Source: Darwinimomas sp963643215
GTDB lineage: Bacteria; Bacillota; Clostridia; Lachnospirales; Lachnospiraceae
Assembly: GCA_963643215.1 (NCBI GenBank)
Contig: CAVIJY010000010.1
Location: forward strand, 1-42,877
Reading direction: 5' to 3'
Length of the DNA stretch: 42,877 nucleotides
This document shows positions 35,055 through 42,699 of the stretch, in pieces. Positions within the stretch are counted from its first letter, which is position 1, and each line of letters opens with the position of its first letter. The translations under genes were made by a program, and so were the position numbers. Below the pieces are notes generated by a model that did no database searches, was not told the DNA's origin, and saw only the letters and a list, made by a program, of their open reading frames with translations.

Positions 35055-35276
35055 TCACACTCCGCGCTTTTTATCTGCACCTTCGGGGAAAAGCGGCTTT
35101 TTAGGCATCCCCATCATCGTTCCCATATAGTAGTTGCGCTGATTCGCCACAAACTGCGCCGGCTCAAGCTCCGCCTCAACTCTTAGTTTGTCAAGTTGAC
35201 GGTATGCGAGGTATATGTTGTCTGTTATGTCTAATAGTTGCTTACTGTTTTGTCGTGTTAAAATTTGATCAAAGCA
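35055..35276 (-). pseudogene. Truncated coding remnant upstream of pyrC
   Basis: On the minus strand a 73-codon open frame ends at TGA 35055-35057. It has protein-like composition: QLLDITDNIYLAYRQLDKL, then VEAELEPAQFVANQRNYYMG and PKKPLFPEGADKKRGV. No ATG, GTG or TTG with a ribosome binding site precedes the conserved-looking part, and the frame is closed by TGA at 35277-35279. It looks like the C-terminal end of a gene whose front part has been lost, probably by rearrangement next to the methyltransferase-like gene on the opposite strand. The family was not recognised. Confidence 0.45.
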
Positions 35277-35365
35277 TCATATGACCTTGATCAGCTGCAG
35301 CATATTCGCCGCCCAGATCGGGATCATCGATGCTGCGGCCATAGCACAGATAAGGAGGATATCTT

Positions 35366-36439
35366 ATGGCAAGTAAATTCATGGAAAGAGCCGCAAACCG
35401 CGACTACAGCAAGCGCTGGGCGCTCGAGAATTCCTATCCCTGGAATGCGCAGATGGGAAGACCGCCTATACTCGGAAGGCCTTACAGCGTACGGGAAAAT
35501 TACATACGCTGCGTCACAGGCAACAAACCATACTGGATGCCCGCGTATGGTATGGAGACCGATACGATATGGCCGGACGCGATAGAGGAGCATCCGGTTC
35601 CTGAGGTCGACGGGTATGACTGGTTCGGTGTAGACTGGGTATGGGTAGAGGTCGCCGGCGGCATGATGCCAAGGCCGGGAACCCGCACAATCTCGGATTT
35701 TGCCAACTGGAAGGAGGAGATACAATGGCCGGATCTCTCCGTAGTGGACTTTGAAACCGACGGCAGGAAGATATCTTCCTGGCTTGACCCGGACAAGGCT
35801 CATATCTTCCAGACAACAGAGGGGCTATTCGAGCGGCTTCACGAGATGATCCCGTTTGAGGAGACCCTGATAGCCTTCTACGAAGAGCCCGAGCTGCTTG
35901 AGGAGTATTTCCAGAGATGCGCCGACTACAAAATCGACCTCATCGATATAGTAGACAAATACTACGGGCGTGTGGACGGTATCCTTTATAACGATGACTG
36001 GGGCACAGAGCGCTCCGGCTTCTTCTCAAATGAGATGTTCCGCAGTCAGCTGATGCCTGCTACAAGCCGTCTTGTAAAACATATCAAGGATTCCGGCAAG
36101 TTTCTTGAGCTTCATTCATGCGGAAGAAATATGCAGTATGTTCCGATGATGATCGAGATGGGCATAGATATGTGGTCGCCTCAGCAGAGCTGCAATGACT
36201 ATGACTGGCTGTATGAAAATTATGGCGATCAGATGACATTCAACTTTAAGCTCGATATGCCCGCCGGCGGTGATGAAGCAGCCACACGCCGCTGCGTGCG
36301 TGACTTTGTAGACAGATATGGCGCAAAAGGCCGCATCATGCCGTGGATACTGACACCGGATGTAAAGCAGAAGGATATCGCTCTCGACGAGCTCTATAAC
36401 TACTCACTGGAATATTACAACAAGCTTTACAACAGATAG
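35366..36439 (+). CDS. Uroporphyrinogen-decarboxylase-like methyltransferase
   Basis: A 357-residue cytosolic protein of the URO-D superfamily, which also includes the corrinoid-dependent methyltransferases MtaA, MtbA and CmuA. The zinc-ligand-type motif HSCG (His250, Cys252, in FLELHSCGRN) matches the methyltransferase branch rather than true HemE, whose N-terminal Arg motifs are missing. Other features: GILYNDDWGTE and MPWILTPDV. The start is ATG 35366 behind AAGGAGG (35352-35358). No corrinoid protein or reactivase gene adjoins it, so the methyl donor and acceptor are unknown. A full copy of the dispersed repeat follows. Confidence 0.75.
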   Translation: MASKFMERAANRDYSKRWALENSYPWNAQMGRPPILGRPYSVRENYIRCVTGNKPYWMPAYGMETDTIWPDAIEEHPVPEVDGYDWFGVDWVWVEVAGGMMPRPGTRTISDFANWKEEIQWPDLSVVDFETDGRKISSWLDPDKAHIFQTTEGLFERLHEMIPFEETLIAFYEEPELLEEYFQRCADYKIDLIDIVDKYYGRVDGILYNDDWGTERSGFFSNEMFRSQLMPATSRLVKHIKDSGKFLELHSCGRNMQYVPMMIEMGIDMWSPQQSCNDYDWLYENYGDQMTFNFKLDMPAGGDEAATRRCVRDFVDRYGAKGRIMPWILTPDVKQKDIALDELYNYSLEYYNKLYNR

Positions 36440-36450
36440 GATGGGTTACA

Positions 36451-36510
36451 GTGTCAAAACTCGTCTCCCACGGCATGCTCGCATGCCGTGGGAGATGGAG
36501 TTTATGACAC
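36451..36510 (+). repeat. Long hairpin at the edge of repeat copy B
   Basis: GTGTCA/TGACAC at the ends, AAACTC/GAGTTT next, then a 14-bp perfect stem (TCTCCCACGGCATG and complement) with a CTCG loop. The whole forms an almost continuous 27-bp stem beginning 11 nt after the methyltransferase stop. It can act as a strong transcript-end hairpin, although no T-run follows. Confidence 0.8.
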
Positions 36511-36612
36511 GCCCTTCAATGAGGATGAAGTGGGGCGAAAGCCCCACGAGAATCCGAATTGAAGCAGGATTGTGGAAGTGCGAAGCACGAAACAATCCGT
36601 GTAACCGAAGAG
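36502..36612 (+). repeat. Dispersed repeat, full copy B
   Basis: The full unit reads in order: ACACGCC, TCAATGAGGATGAA, a GTGGGGC-GAAA-GCCCCAC hairpin, AATCCGAATTGAA, then the nested hairpin GGATTGT...GTGC-GAA-GCAC...ACAATCC, then TGTAACCG. By eye it differs from the copies at the right edge at about 11 of 104 positions, mostly outside the paired stems. It fills most of the gap between the methyltransferase and racemase genes. Confidence 0.85.
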
Positions 36613-36656
36613 CTGCCGCGCCGCTGCTTTTACAGCAACAGCACGGCAGCCCTCTT

Positions 36657-37928
36657 TTATCTTTTTTCAACAATCGGCAGTGTGGAGCCTCCATACGGCA
36701 TGGCCAGTATCAAAGCGTCCTCGCCGCACTTGATCAGTGCGTCATCAAGCGCCTTCTGCGCACTTGCATATGGCGTCAGAAAGCACTTGCGAACCAGCTC
36801 CGGATCCATCTCCGACACCAGATACACATCCGCATGCTCAAGCACCATGGCTATGGCAGCCGCCTTGTGTCCGCCCAGCTCAAAGCTCTTTTTCACCCGC
36901 TCTGTCAGATCCGACGGCTTCTCTGCCTCATTTATCCAGCGTTCGAATACACCCTCGCCGAGTCCCTCTCTGCATGACCCGATCAGTATGATCACTCCGC
37001 CGTCCCGAACAGCATGCTTGGCGTTGTCAAGCGCCTTCTGTGTCTGATAGAGGTTGAGATCCTTGGGTGCACCTCCCTGAGACACAAGCACTATGTCCGC
37101 TCTTTGCGGGATGCTTTTCAGATACATGCGGCTCAGATATTCGCATCCTGCGCGATGAGCCTTCACCGGATCCCCCGCCACGGCATGAACTATCTTTTTA
37201 TGCTCGTCCAGCACCACATTGACGATGAAGTCTATGCCCACCATGCGTCCGGCCTCCTCCAGATCCTCGCGCAATGGATTGCCGTCAAGCTTTCCTGCAT
37301 GAGCATCCTCCATCACCATCATAGAATGGTTGGCCTGTATCGTCCCTCTTGTGGCGCAGCCGGGGATCAATGCCTTCACACCCCCCGAGTATCCTGCGAA
37401 ATAGTGGAATTCTATATTGCCGGTGCATATCCTGTAGTCCGCCTCGGCAACAACTCTTGTTATATCCACCGGGGTTCCTGCTTTTGTAACTCCATATGAT
37501 ATACAGTCATTTGGATTCGAGTCAACGCATCTGACCTCGCTGTATACCCGTTCTCCCGCCAGATGCTTTCTTTCCTCATCCGTCTGCCCGCGGTGGCTTC
37601 CCAGCGCGAACACAACCGTGATGTCCTTTCGATCCACGCCGGCCTCGTACAGCTCGTCCAATATAGCCGGGATGATCTCATATGACGGCGACGGGCGAGA
37701 GATATCGCTTGCGATGATGGCAACCCGGTTTCCTCTTCCGTCCGCCCTTCCTTTACGGATGATCTCCGCCAGCCTTGGCGTTCCTATCGGTGCGTCCAGC
37801 GCTTCCTTCACTGCATCCGCTCCGCATGATTGATGCTCGATCACATCCGCCAGCAGCTCACCCATATAGTTTCTCTCGGGGATCTCGACAGTCTGGACTG
37901 ATGTTCCGTATCCGAACTCAAGCTTCAT
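36657..37928 (-). CDS. LarA-family nickel-pincer racemase/epimerase
   Basis: A 423-residue homologue of lactate racemase LarA, which uses the nickel-pincer nucleotide cofactor to racemise or epimerise 2-hydroxy acids. The signature residues are present by motif: D75/R78 (SDISRPSP), His112 (GSHRGQT), His175 and cofactor-linking Lys185 (EFHYFAGYSGGVKALIPG) and His201 (QANHS). Positions agree almost exactly with those of the Lactobacillus enzyme. Many homologues act on substrates other than lactate, so the substrate here is open. No larB, larC or larE cofactor genes are in the window. The start is ATG 37928, 7 nt after the MBL gene's stop, so the two genes are tightly coupled. Confidence 0.88.
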   Translation of the reverse strand: MKLEFGYGTSVQTVEIPERNYMGELLADVIEHQSCGADAVKEALDAPIGTPRLAEIIRKGRADGRGNRVAIIASDISRPSPSYEIIPAILDELYEAGVDRKDITVVFALGSHRGQTDEERKHLAGERVYSEVRCVDSNPNDCISYGVTKAGTPVDITRVVAEADYRICTGNIEFHYFAGYSGGVKALIPGCATRGTIQANHSMMVMEDAHAGKLDGNPLREDLEEAGRMVGIDFIVNVVLDEHKKIVHAVAGDPVKAHRAGCEYLSRMYLKSIPQRADIVLVSQGGAPKDLNLYQTQKALDNAKHAVRDGGVIILIGSCREGLGEGVFERWINEAEKPSDLTERVKKSFELGGHKAAAIAMVLEHADVYLVSEMDPELVRKCFLTPYASAQKALDDALIKCGEDALILAMPYGGSTLPIVEKR

Positions 37929-37935
37929 ATCCGTC

Positions 37936-38775
37936 TCACTCCTCAGTGACGCCAAGATCTACCGAGTACCACTTCAAAGCCTTCGGGAATATGAATTCCG
38001 CTCCGGGATCCAGCTCGTGAACCTCCTTGGCTACCTCAGCCATATACGACTGAACCTTCTCATATCCCCATTTCTTGATCATTACATCAAAATGGAACGG
38101 GAATATCAGCTGGGCGCCGTATCTGCAAAGCAGCTCTGCCAGCTCTCTCGCCGGAACCTGCTCTCCTGACTTTTCGGGATGACGCACCCCTGACTGGCGC
38201 AGCAGTACATTGGGACGATATTTTTTGCATCGCTCGAACGACTCACCGAATACCGCGCGTCCGGAGCACATCATGATACGGAAGCCGTTGTCGGTGGTGA
38301 TCATCCAGTCCAGAGACTCGATGGAGCCGAGATTGTCGAGTTCCTTGTGCCCCTCCATACCGTACTTGGTTTTGCATATATCCTTGTCCGGATCGTAGGT
38401 TCTGGCGCCGGATTCATTGTGCTTGGCCTGCCAGAACGCAAATGTCACTCCGTCCATGGTATATGTGCTGTTTGGGAAAACCGGGAAGATATTGTCGTAG
38501 GGAATCTTGTGAAATTTGAGCAGCTCATTGGCGCTCATTACGCCGCAGAAAACCTTTGCGTTGAACTTATGTGCCAGATATCCCAGATCGGAATCATGGT
38601 CAAAGTGACCATGTGTCAGGATGATATAATCCGCACCGGTTACATCGTCTCTTGTGAAGCTGTCAAACTTGCAGTCAATAAAATACGGATCCACCAGAAC
38701 GATCTTCCCGTTCGGAAGTACGATTTCGTGGTTGGCTCCGCAATCATAGGTACGCATCTTAAAGCAATTAGTCAT
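37936..38775 (-). CDS. Metallo-beta-lactamase-fold hydrolase
   Basis: A 279-residue cytosolic metal-dependent hydrolase. The MBL motif THGHFDHD supplies His55, His57, Asp59 and His60. Further ligands probably come from the KHNES and FPFHFDV regions. The overall pattern is closer to UlaG-like lactonases and related hydrolases than to true lactamases, which is an inference. The start is ATG 38775 with GGGAGG. It heads a two-gene operon with the LarA-like protein; a lactone or ester hydrolysed here could supply the hydroxy acid for that racemase (inference). Confidence 0.85.
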   Translation of the reverse strand: MTNCFKMRTYDCGANHEIVLPNGKIVLVDPYFIDCKFDSFTRDDVTGADYIILTHGHFDHDSDLGYLAHKFNAKVFCGVMSANELLKFHKIPYDNIFPVFPNSTYTMDGVTFAFWQAKHNESGARTYDPDKDICKTKYGMEGHKELDNLGSIESLDWMITTDNGFRIMMCSGRAVFGESFERCKKYRPNVLLRQSGVRHPEKSGEQVPARELAELLCRYGAQLIFPFHFDVMIKKWGYEKVQSYMAEVAKEVHELDPGAEFIFPKALKWYSVDLGVTEE

Positions 38776-38842
38776 GACGACCTCCCTTTCATAGGCTGTG
38801 TGTGGCTGCATTCTCTGCAGCAATTGTCCTTGTTTTAAGACA

Positions 38843-38872
38843 ATTATATTCATGCCTTTTTCAGGGGGTCAA
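38843..38872 (-). promoter_or_regulatory. Promoter of the MBL-LarA operon
   Basis: Minus strand: TTGACC (38872-38867), 18-nt spacer, TATAAT (38848-38843). It overlaps an inverted repeat, AATTGTC (38822-38828) and GACAATT (38839-38845), that covers the -10 region and start point and looks like a repressor site. Confidence 0.8.
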
Positions 38873-38921
38873 TTCAAGATTGTCTAATCTGCATATAGTG
38901 AAATTTTATATACCCTGATTT

Positions 38922-39278
38922 TTATTCATTTTTCAGCATTTTCAATGCTTCTACCGTATGCCTGTATTCTCTTTCAAGCTCAGGATATGCCGCCTTTGCC
39001 GCGTCTATATCCTCCGCTCTCAGCAGCTCTGTCATGTCAGATGCCTTTGTAAAAAGGTTACCCAGGCCGAGATTTGCACTCACACCTTTTAGTGTGTGCG
39101 CCATGCGAAATGCAGTCTGCGCATCTCCTGTCTCCAGTGCTGCCGTCAGTTTCTTAAAGCTCTTGTCATCCTCGAATTTGCCCAGAAGCTTTCTGACCAG
39201 CAGTTCGCTTCCGCCCAGCCTCGCCAGTACATCCTTTGCGTCGGATCCGACTTCAACATAAAAATCTTCTATATTCAT
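38922..39278 (-). CDS. Histidine phosphotransfer (Hpt) protein
   Basis: A 118-residue all-helical protein with the Hpt signature AHTLKGVSANLG, His61 being the phosphorylated residue. It has no kinase or output domain, so it acts as the shuttle between receiver domains. The start is ATG 39278 with AAGGAG upstream. It lies 12 nt after the HD-GYP response regulator gene and is last in a three-gene unit. It would pass phosphate from the receiver of the hybrid kinase to the receiver of the HD-GYP protein. Confidence 0.9.
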   Translation of the reverse strand: MNIEDFYVEVGSDAKDVLARLGGSELLVRKLLGKFEDDKSFKKLTAALETGDAQTAFRMAHTLKGVSANLGLGNLFTKASDMTELLRAEDIDAAKAAYPELEREYRHTVEALKMLKNE

Positions 39279-39290
39279 CTTGTCTGCTCC

Positions 39291-40418
39291 TTAATCTGCC
39301 CAGCTGCCTCGCAGACCGTTGCTGCTCAAAAGCTCATCCGCGATAGAAGCTGCATCTTCCTGAAAGTCATATTTTTCCCCGTTTTCAAGTATTCCCTTCA
39401 GCGTCCCGGCGATAGCCTTCAGGCATTTTATAAGCAACGGATTAAATGCTCCACACTCACCCGCATATATCATCTCAAGAGCCTTTTTGTGAGTATATGC
39501 CTTCTTGTAGCATCTGTCACTGGTCAGCGCCTCGTAGACATCCGCCATTGATACTACCTGTGCCGCTATGGGGATCTGCTCACCCTTGAGGCCGTCCGGA
39601 TAGCCTCCGCCGTCATATTTTTCATGATGCCAGCGGCAAATAGCGCGCGCGGTGCGCACAAATTTGCTGTCCTGGTCCAGCGCCTGATCGCTCAGGAGCG
39701 CATCACCCTCTATGGTATGCGACTTCATGATCGTCCATTCCTCATCCGTCAGCTTGCCCGGTTTGTTGAGCAGCGTATCCGGAATCTTGATCTTGCCTAT
39801 ATCATGCACTGCCGCCAGAGTGGATATCATCACAACATCCTCATTGGACAGCGAATAGCGATCCGTTATCCTGACCAGCTGCTTCAGCAAGAGGTTGCTT
39901 ATGATCTGCACATTCAGCGTATGACTCCCCAGCTCATGATTACGGGTCTCGATGACATTGCTGAGGATATTGATCATCTGCGTATTGGTTTTCTCCCGCT
40001 CATATATCTGATCCTCGACCAGCTGAACCAGCTGCTTTTGTTTGGCATATATCAAAAGTGTGTTTTCAACTCTTCTCTGCACCACCACCGTATGAAACGG
40101 GCGGCTTATATAGTCCGTCACTCCGAGACTGTACGCCTTTGATATAAACTCCGATCCGTCCTCCGCGGATATGATGATGACCGGGATATCCTCTATCCAC
40201 CGGCGTTCATTCATGACCCTCAGCACATCAAGTCCGTCCATCTCGGGCATGTTTACATCAAGGAGCATCAGCGCAATGTCCTTTTCATGTTCCAGCAGGT
40301 CAATCGCCTCCAGCCCGTTGCCGGCATAGAGAAAATCATATTTTCTTCCAAGCATCTCCGTGAGCATCTCTCGATTTATCTCGGAATCGTCCGTAACAAG
40401 TATTCTGCTTTTTGTCAT
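39291..40418 (-). CDS. Response regulator with HD-GYP phosphodiesterase output
   Basis: A 375-residue protein. The receiver domain (1-120) has acidic D10/D11 and phospho-acceptor Asp54 (LLDVNMPEMDG). The conserved receiver Lys is replaced by Arg106 (ISRPF). The C-terminal HD-GYP domain (about 150-345) has the HD pair His205/Asp206 (HDIGKIKIPD), HHEKYDG (264-270) and GYP (272-274), followed by GLKGEQIP. Such domains hydrolyse cyclic di-GMP; all listed residues are in place, so activity is likely. A short tail after 345 is unassigned. The start is ATG 40418. It lies between the hybrid kinase and Hpt genes. Confidence 0.92.
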   Translation of the reverse strand: MTKSRILVTDDSEINREMLTEMLGRKYDFLYAGNGLEAIDLLEHEKDIALMLLDVNMPEMDGLDVLRVMNERRWIEDIPVIIISAEDGSEFISKAYSLGVTDYISRPFHTVVVQRRVENTLLIYAKQKQLVQLVEDQIYEREKTNTQMINILSNVIETRNHELGSHTLNVQIISNLLLKQLVRITDRYSLSNEDVVMISTLAAVHDIGKIKIPDTLLNKPGKLTDEEWTIMKSHTIEGDALLSDQALDQDSKFVRTARAICRWHHEKYDGGGYPDGLKGEQIPIAAQVVSMADVYEALTSDRCYKKAYTHKKALEMIYAGECGAFNPLLIKCLKAIAGTLKGILENGEKYDFQEDAASIADELLSSNGLRGSWAD

Positions 40419-40540
40419 CGCATCCGCACTCCCATCTTTTTCTGCCTGTTCGGGAGTACCCCCCCCATGTATACAATCGGCTTTTCTCTATACATGTGTC
40501 TCCTTTTGAGCATCTTGCCCGGCTTCAAGGTGTTGCCGCT

Positions 40541-42454
40541 TCATTTTTGCGTTGCTTTTGCGTCCTTTCGGCTTCTGCATTCCTTCAGTGCGTCATACAG
40601 CTGATCTGCATTGATCGGCTTTGACAAATGATAGTTCATGCCCGCCTCCAGTGTCCGCTTGCGCTCCTCGTCAAACACATCGGCTGTCATGGCTATGATC
40701 GAAATCTCAGCCGCATCCGGACGATCCATGGCTCTGATAACCCTCGTCGCCTCTATGCCATCCATGACCGGCATGCGAACATCCATCAATATGGCGTCTA
40801 TCGAGTAAGGCTCGGACGCGGCAAATGCATCCACTCCCTTTTGTCCGTCGTCAGCTACCATGATCCTGCAACCCTGCTTCTCCAGCAGAAGCGAAGCCAC
40901 ATAGACATTGATTTCATTATCCTCAACCAGCAGGATGTTCATTCCGTCCAGACAGGCATCCGGCTGCTCATGTGCTGTCTCCGCCTCCGTCGCCTCCTGA
41001 CCTTCTGCCAGCTCCATATCGAGCATCACGGTAAACTCTGTTCCCTCTTCCTGCTTGCTTTTTACCGTGATCGTTCCGCCCATCGCATCTACAAGGCTCT
41101 TTACAATCGAGAGTCCAAGACCGGTTCCCTGGGTTTTCTCACGCAGCCGAGTCTTCTCACGGACGAAAGGTTCATACATATGTGCCACGAACTCCGGACT
41201 CATTCCTATTCCGGTATCGCGCACCACGAACTTTACTCTCAATCTACCGTCAAATATCCCGACATTTGTGACCTCAAACCACACATCGCCGCCCTCGGGT
41301 GTGAACTTCGCAGCATTTGTCAGGAGATTAAAAAATATCTGGCTGATCCGCAGTCTGTCCACCATGATGGTATACTGCCCCGGATCAAGTTCGGGATGAA
41401 AATGGATGTTTTTGGCCTCCATCAGCGGGCTGATGACCGTAGCAATTGTCTGCATGAGCTCAGGACGCGTCAGTGTGGTCTTATTAAATTCCATCTCTCC
41501 GCTCTCGATCTTTGACATATCCAGGATGTCATTGATCAGACCCAGCAGAAACTGCGACGAGCCCTGAATCTTATTCAAAAACTGCCTGATCTGCCCGATG
41601 TCATCCTCCTTCATCGCCATCTCCGTCAGATTGATGATCGCGTTCATGGGCGTGCGGATATCATGGCTCATGGTGGACAGAAAAGTGCTCTTCACCTTGC
41701 TTGCCTCTATGGCCGCGGCTGTGGCCTCCTGCGCCTGCTTCAGCGCCGCCTGTATCTCCAGCCTGTGCTTTTCCTGTATGAGATCCGACTCTCTCGCCAC
41801 GATGAAGAAATATCCCAGCAGCGCCACCAGCACCGAGCAGTACGGCTGAAGCGGAAATACCACATATGCCGGGATGACGAAGCCATTTATAACCATCGCC
41901 GCCAGCGGGACAAGAGATATCAGCACTGCCTGCGTCAGATACGGTTCTTTGTCGCGATTATTGCGCAGCCTTACAACAGGTGCATAGAGAAAAGGCTCGA
42001 TGTAATAGAACAGATTCAATATGCTGTACGGAACGAACAGCGGTCCTCTCACATAGGTACCGTCAGGGGTTATCGACCAGAGTGCTCCGGTGAACGGGGT
42101 GCTGATGACAAGCGCCATCAGAATAACTACCGGGATATACTCAAGCTTGTGAGTGATGGCAAAAAAGGTATCGCCCACAAAGCTTCTTGTAAAGCGCTGC
42201 CAGAAAAACGGCAGCAGCACATATGTTACAGAAAAGAAAAAGGAGACCAGCTTGAAAAGAAAAACCTGAGGTTTCTCCGACAGAAATACACATATGAACG
42301 CAGCATCAGCTATGATATAAAGCCCTGTCATGCATATAAGACTGCGACATCTTCTGAGCACTGTCGGCTGAAGCGATGTCATAAATGCAGTTCGCGCCAG
42401 AATGATCAGCAGGATGATCAGCTGCGAAATCGTGTTGATGATATAAGTTTCCAT
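40541..42454 (-). CDS. Hybrid sensor histidine kinase with receiver domain
   Basis: A 637-residue membrane kinase. About seven hydrophobic segments fill residues 8-220, forming an integral membrane sensor of the 7TM kind, then a short coiled coil (225-255). The HisKA domain has His264 (TMSHDIRTPMNA). The ATPase domain has NLLTNAAKFT, the G1 box DTGIGM and the G2 box GTGLGLS. The C-terminal receiver (about 504-625) has ED at 511-512, Asp558 (LMDVRMPVMDG) and Lys near SKPIN. The start at ATG 42454 has only a weak AGAGAGA site; a TTG at 42514 lacks one too. It is first in the phosphorelay operon. Confidence 0.9.
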   Translation of the reverse strand: METYIINTISQLIILLIILARTAFMTSLQPTVLRRCRSLICMTGLYIIADAAFICVFLSEKPQVFLFKLVSFFFSVTYVLLPFFWQRFTRSFVGDTFFAITHKLEYIPVVILMALVISTPFTGALWSITPDGTYVRGPLFVPYSILNLFYYIEPFLYAPVVRLRNNRDKEPYLTQAVLISLVPLAAMVINGFVIPAYVVFPLQPYCSVLVALLGYFFIVARESDLIQEKHRLEIQAALKQAQEATAAAIEASKVKSTFLSTMSHDIRTPMNAIINLTEMAMKEDDIGQIRQFLNKIQGSSQFLLGLINDILDMSKIESGEMEFNKTTLTRPELMQTIATVISPLMEAKNIHFHPELDPGQYTIMVDRLRISQIFFNLLTNAAKFTPEGGDVWFEVTNVGIFDGRLRVKFVVRDTGIGMSPEFVAHMYEPFVREKTRLREKTQGTGLGLSIVKSLVDAMGGTITVKSKQEEGTEFTVMLDMELAEGQEATEAETAHEQPDACLDGMNILLVEDNEINVYVASLLLEKQGCRIMVADDGQKGVDAFAASEPYSIDAILMDVRMPVMDGIEATRVIRAMDRPDAAEISIIAMTADVFDEERKRTLEAGMNYHLSKPINADQLYDALKECRSRKDAKATQK

Positions 42455-42566
42455 GATATGCGGTAATCTCTCTCGAAATGCTTTATCTGAACATGATAGG
42501 CCATTCTTCGCCAAAAGTCGGCAGCTGCATGGCGCAGTCAGCCGGATGCATCATAGCCACATGCTA

Positions 42567-42595
42567 CTTATATCAGTTTTTCGGCAAAAGCTCAA
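42567..42595 (-). promoter_or_regulatory. Candidate promoter of the phosphorelay operon
   Basis: Minus strand: TTGAGC (42595-42590), 17-nt spacer, TATAAG (42572-42567). It gives a leader of about 105 nt before the hybrid kinase start. Confidence 0.6.
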
Positions 42596-42666
42596 TGCCT
42601 ATCCGACCGGATAAAGTACCGGCGATACTCATCGTTTGTCCGAATATCGCCTGTATCTTGTCACAT

Positions 42667-42699
42667 AAAAAAGGGTTCAGGTGTCAAAACACCCGAACC
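42667..42699 (-). terminator. Terminator joined to the repeat array
   Basis: On the minus strand GGTTCGGGTGT pairs with ACACCTGAACC around a TTTG loop and is followed by CTTTTTT (T-run 42672-42667). It follows the end of repeat copy C. It would terminate a transcript entering from the right edge, before the phosphorelay promoter. Confidence 0.85.

Noticed and set aside
36441..36977. 178-codon plus-strand frame starting in repeat copy B and running into the antisense of the racemase gene.
   Set aside because: It is repeat sequence followed by the opposite strand of a well supported gene; there is no ribosome binding site.
42573..42663. Short minus-strand frame ending SIAGTLSGRIGIELLPKN, and a further small frame starting near 42553.
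   Set aside because: There is no start with a ribosome binding site for the first, and both overlap or adjoin a good promoter for the phosphorelay operon. They are probably chance frames.
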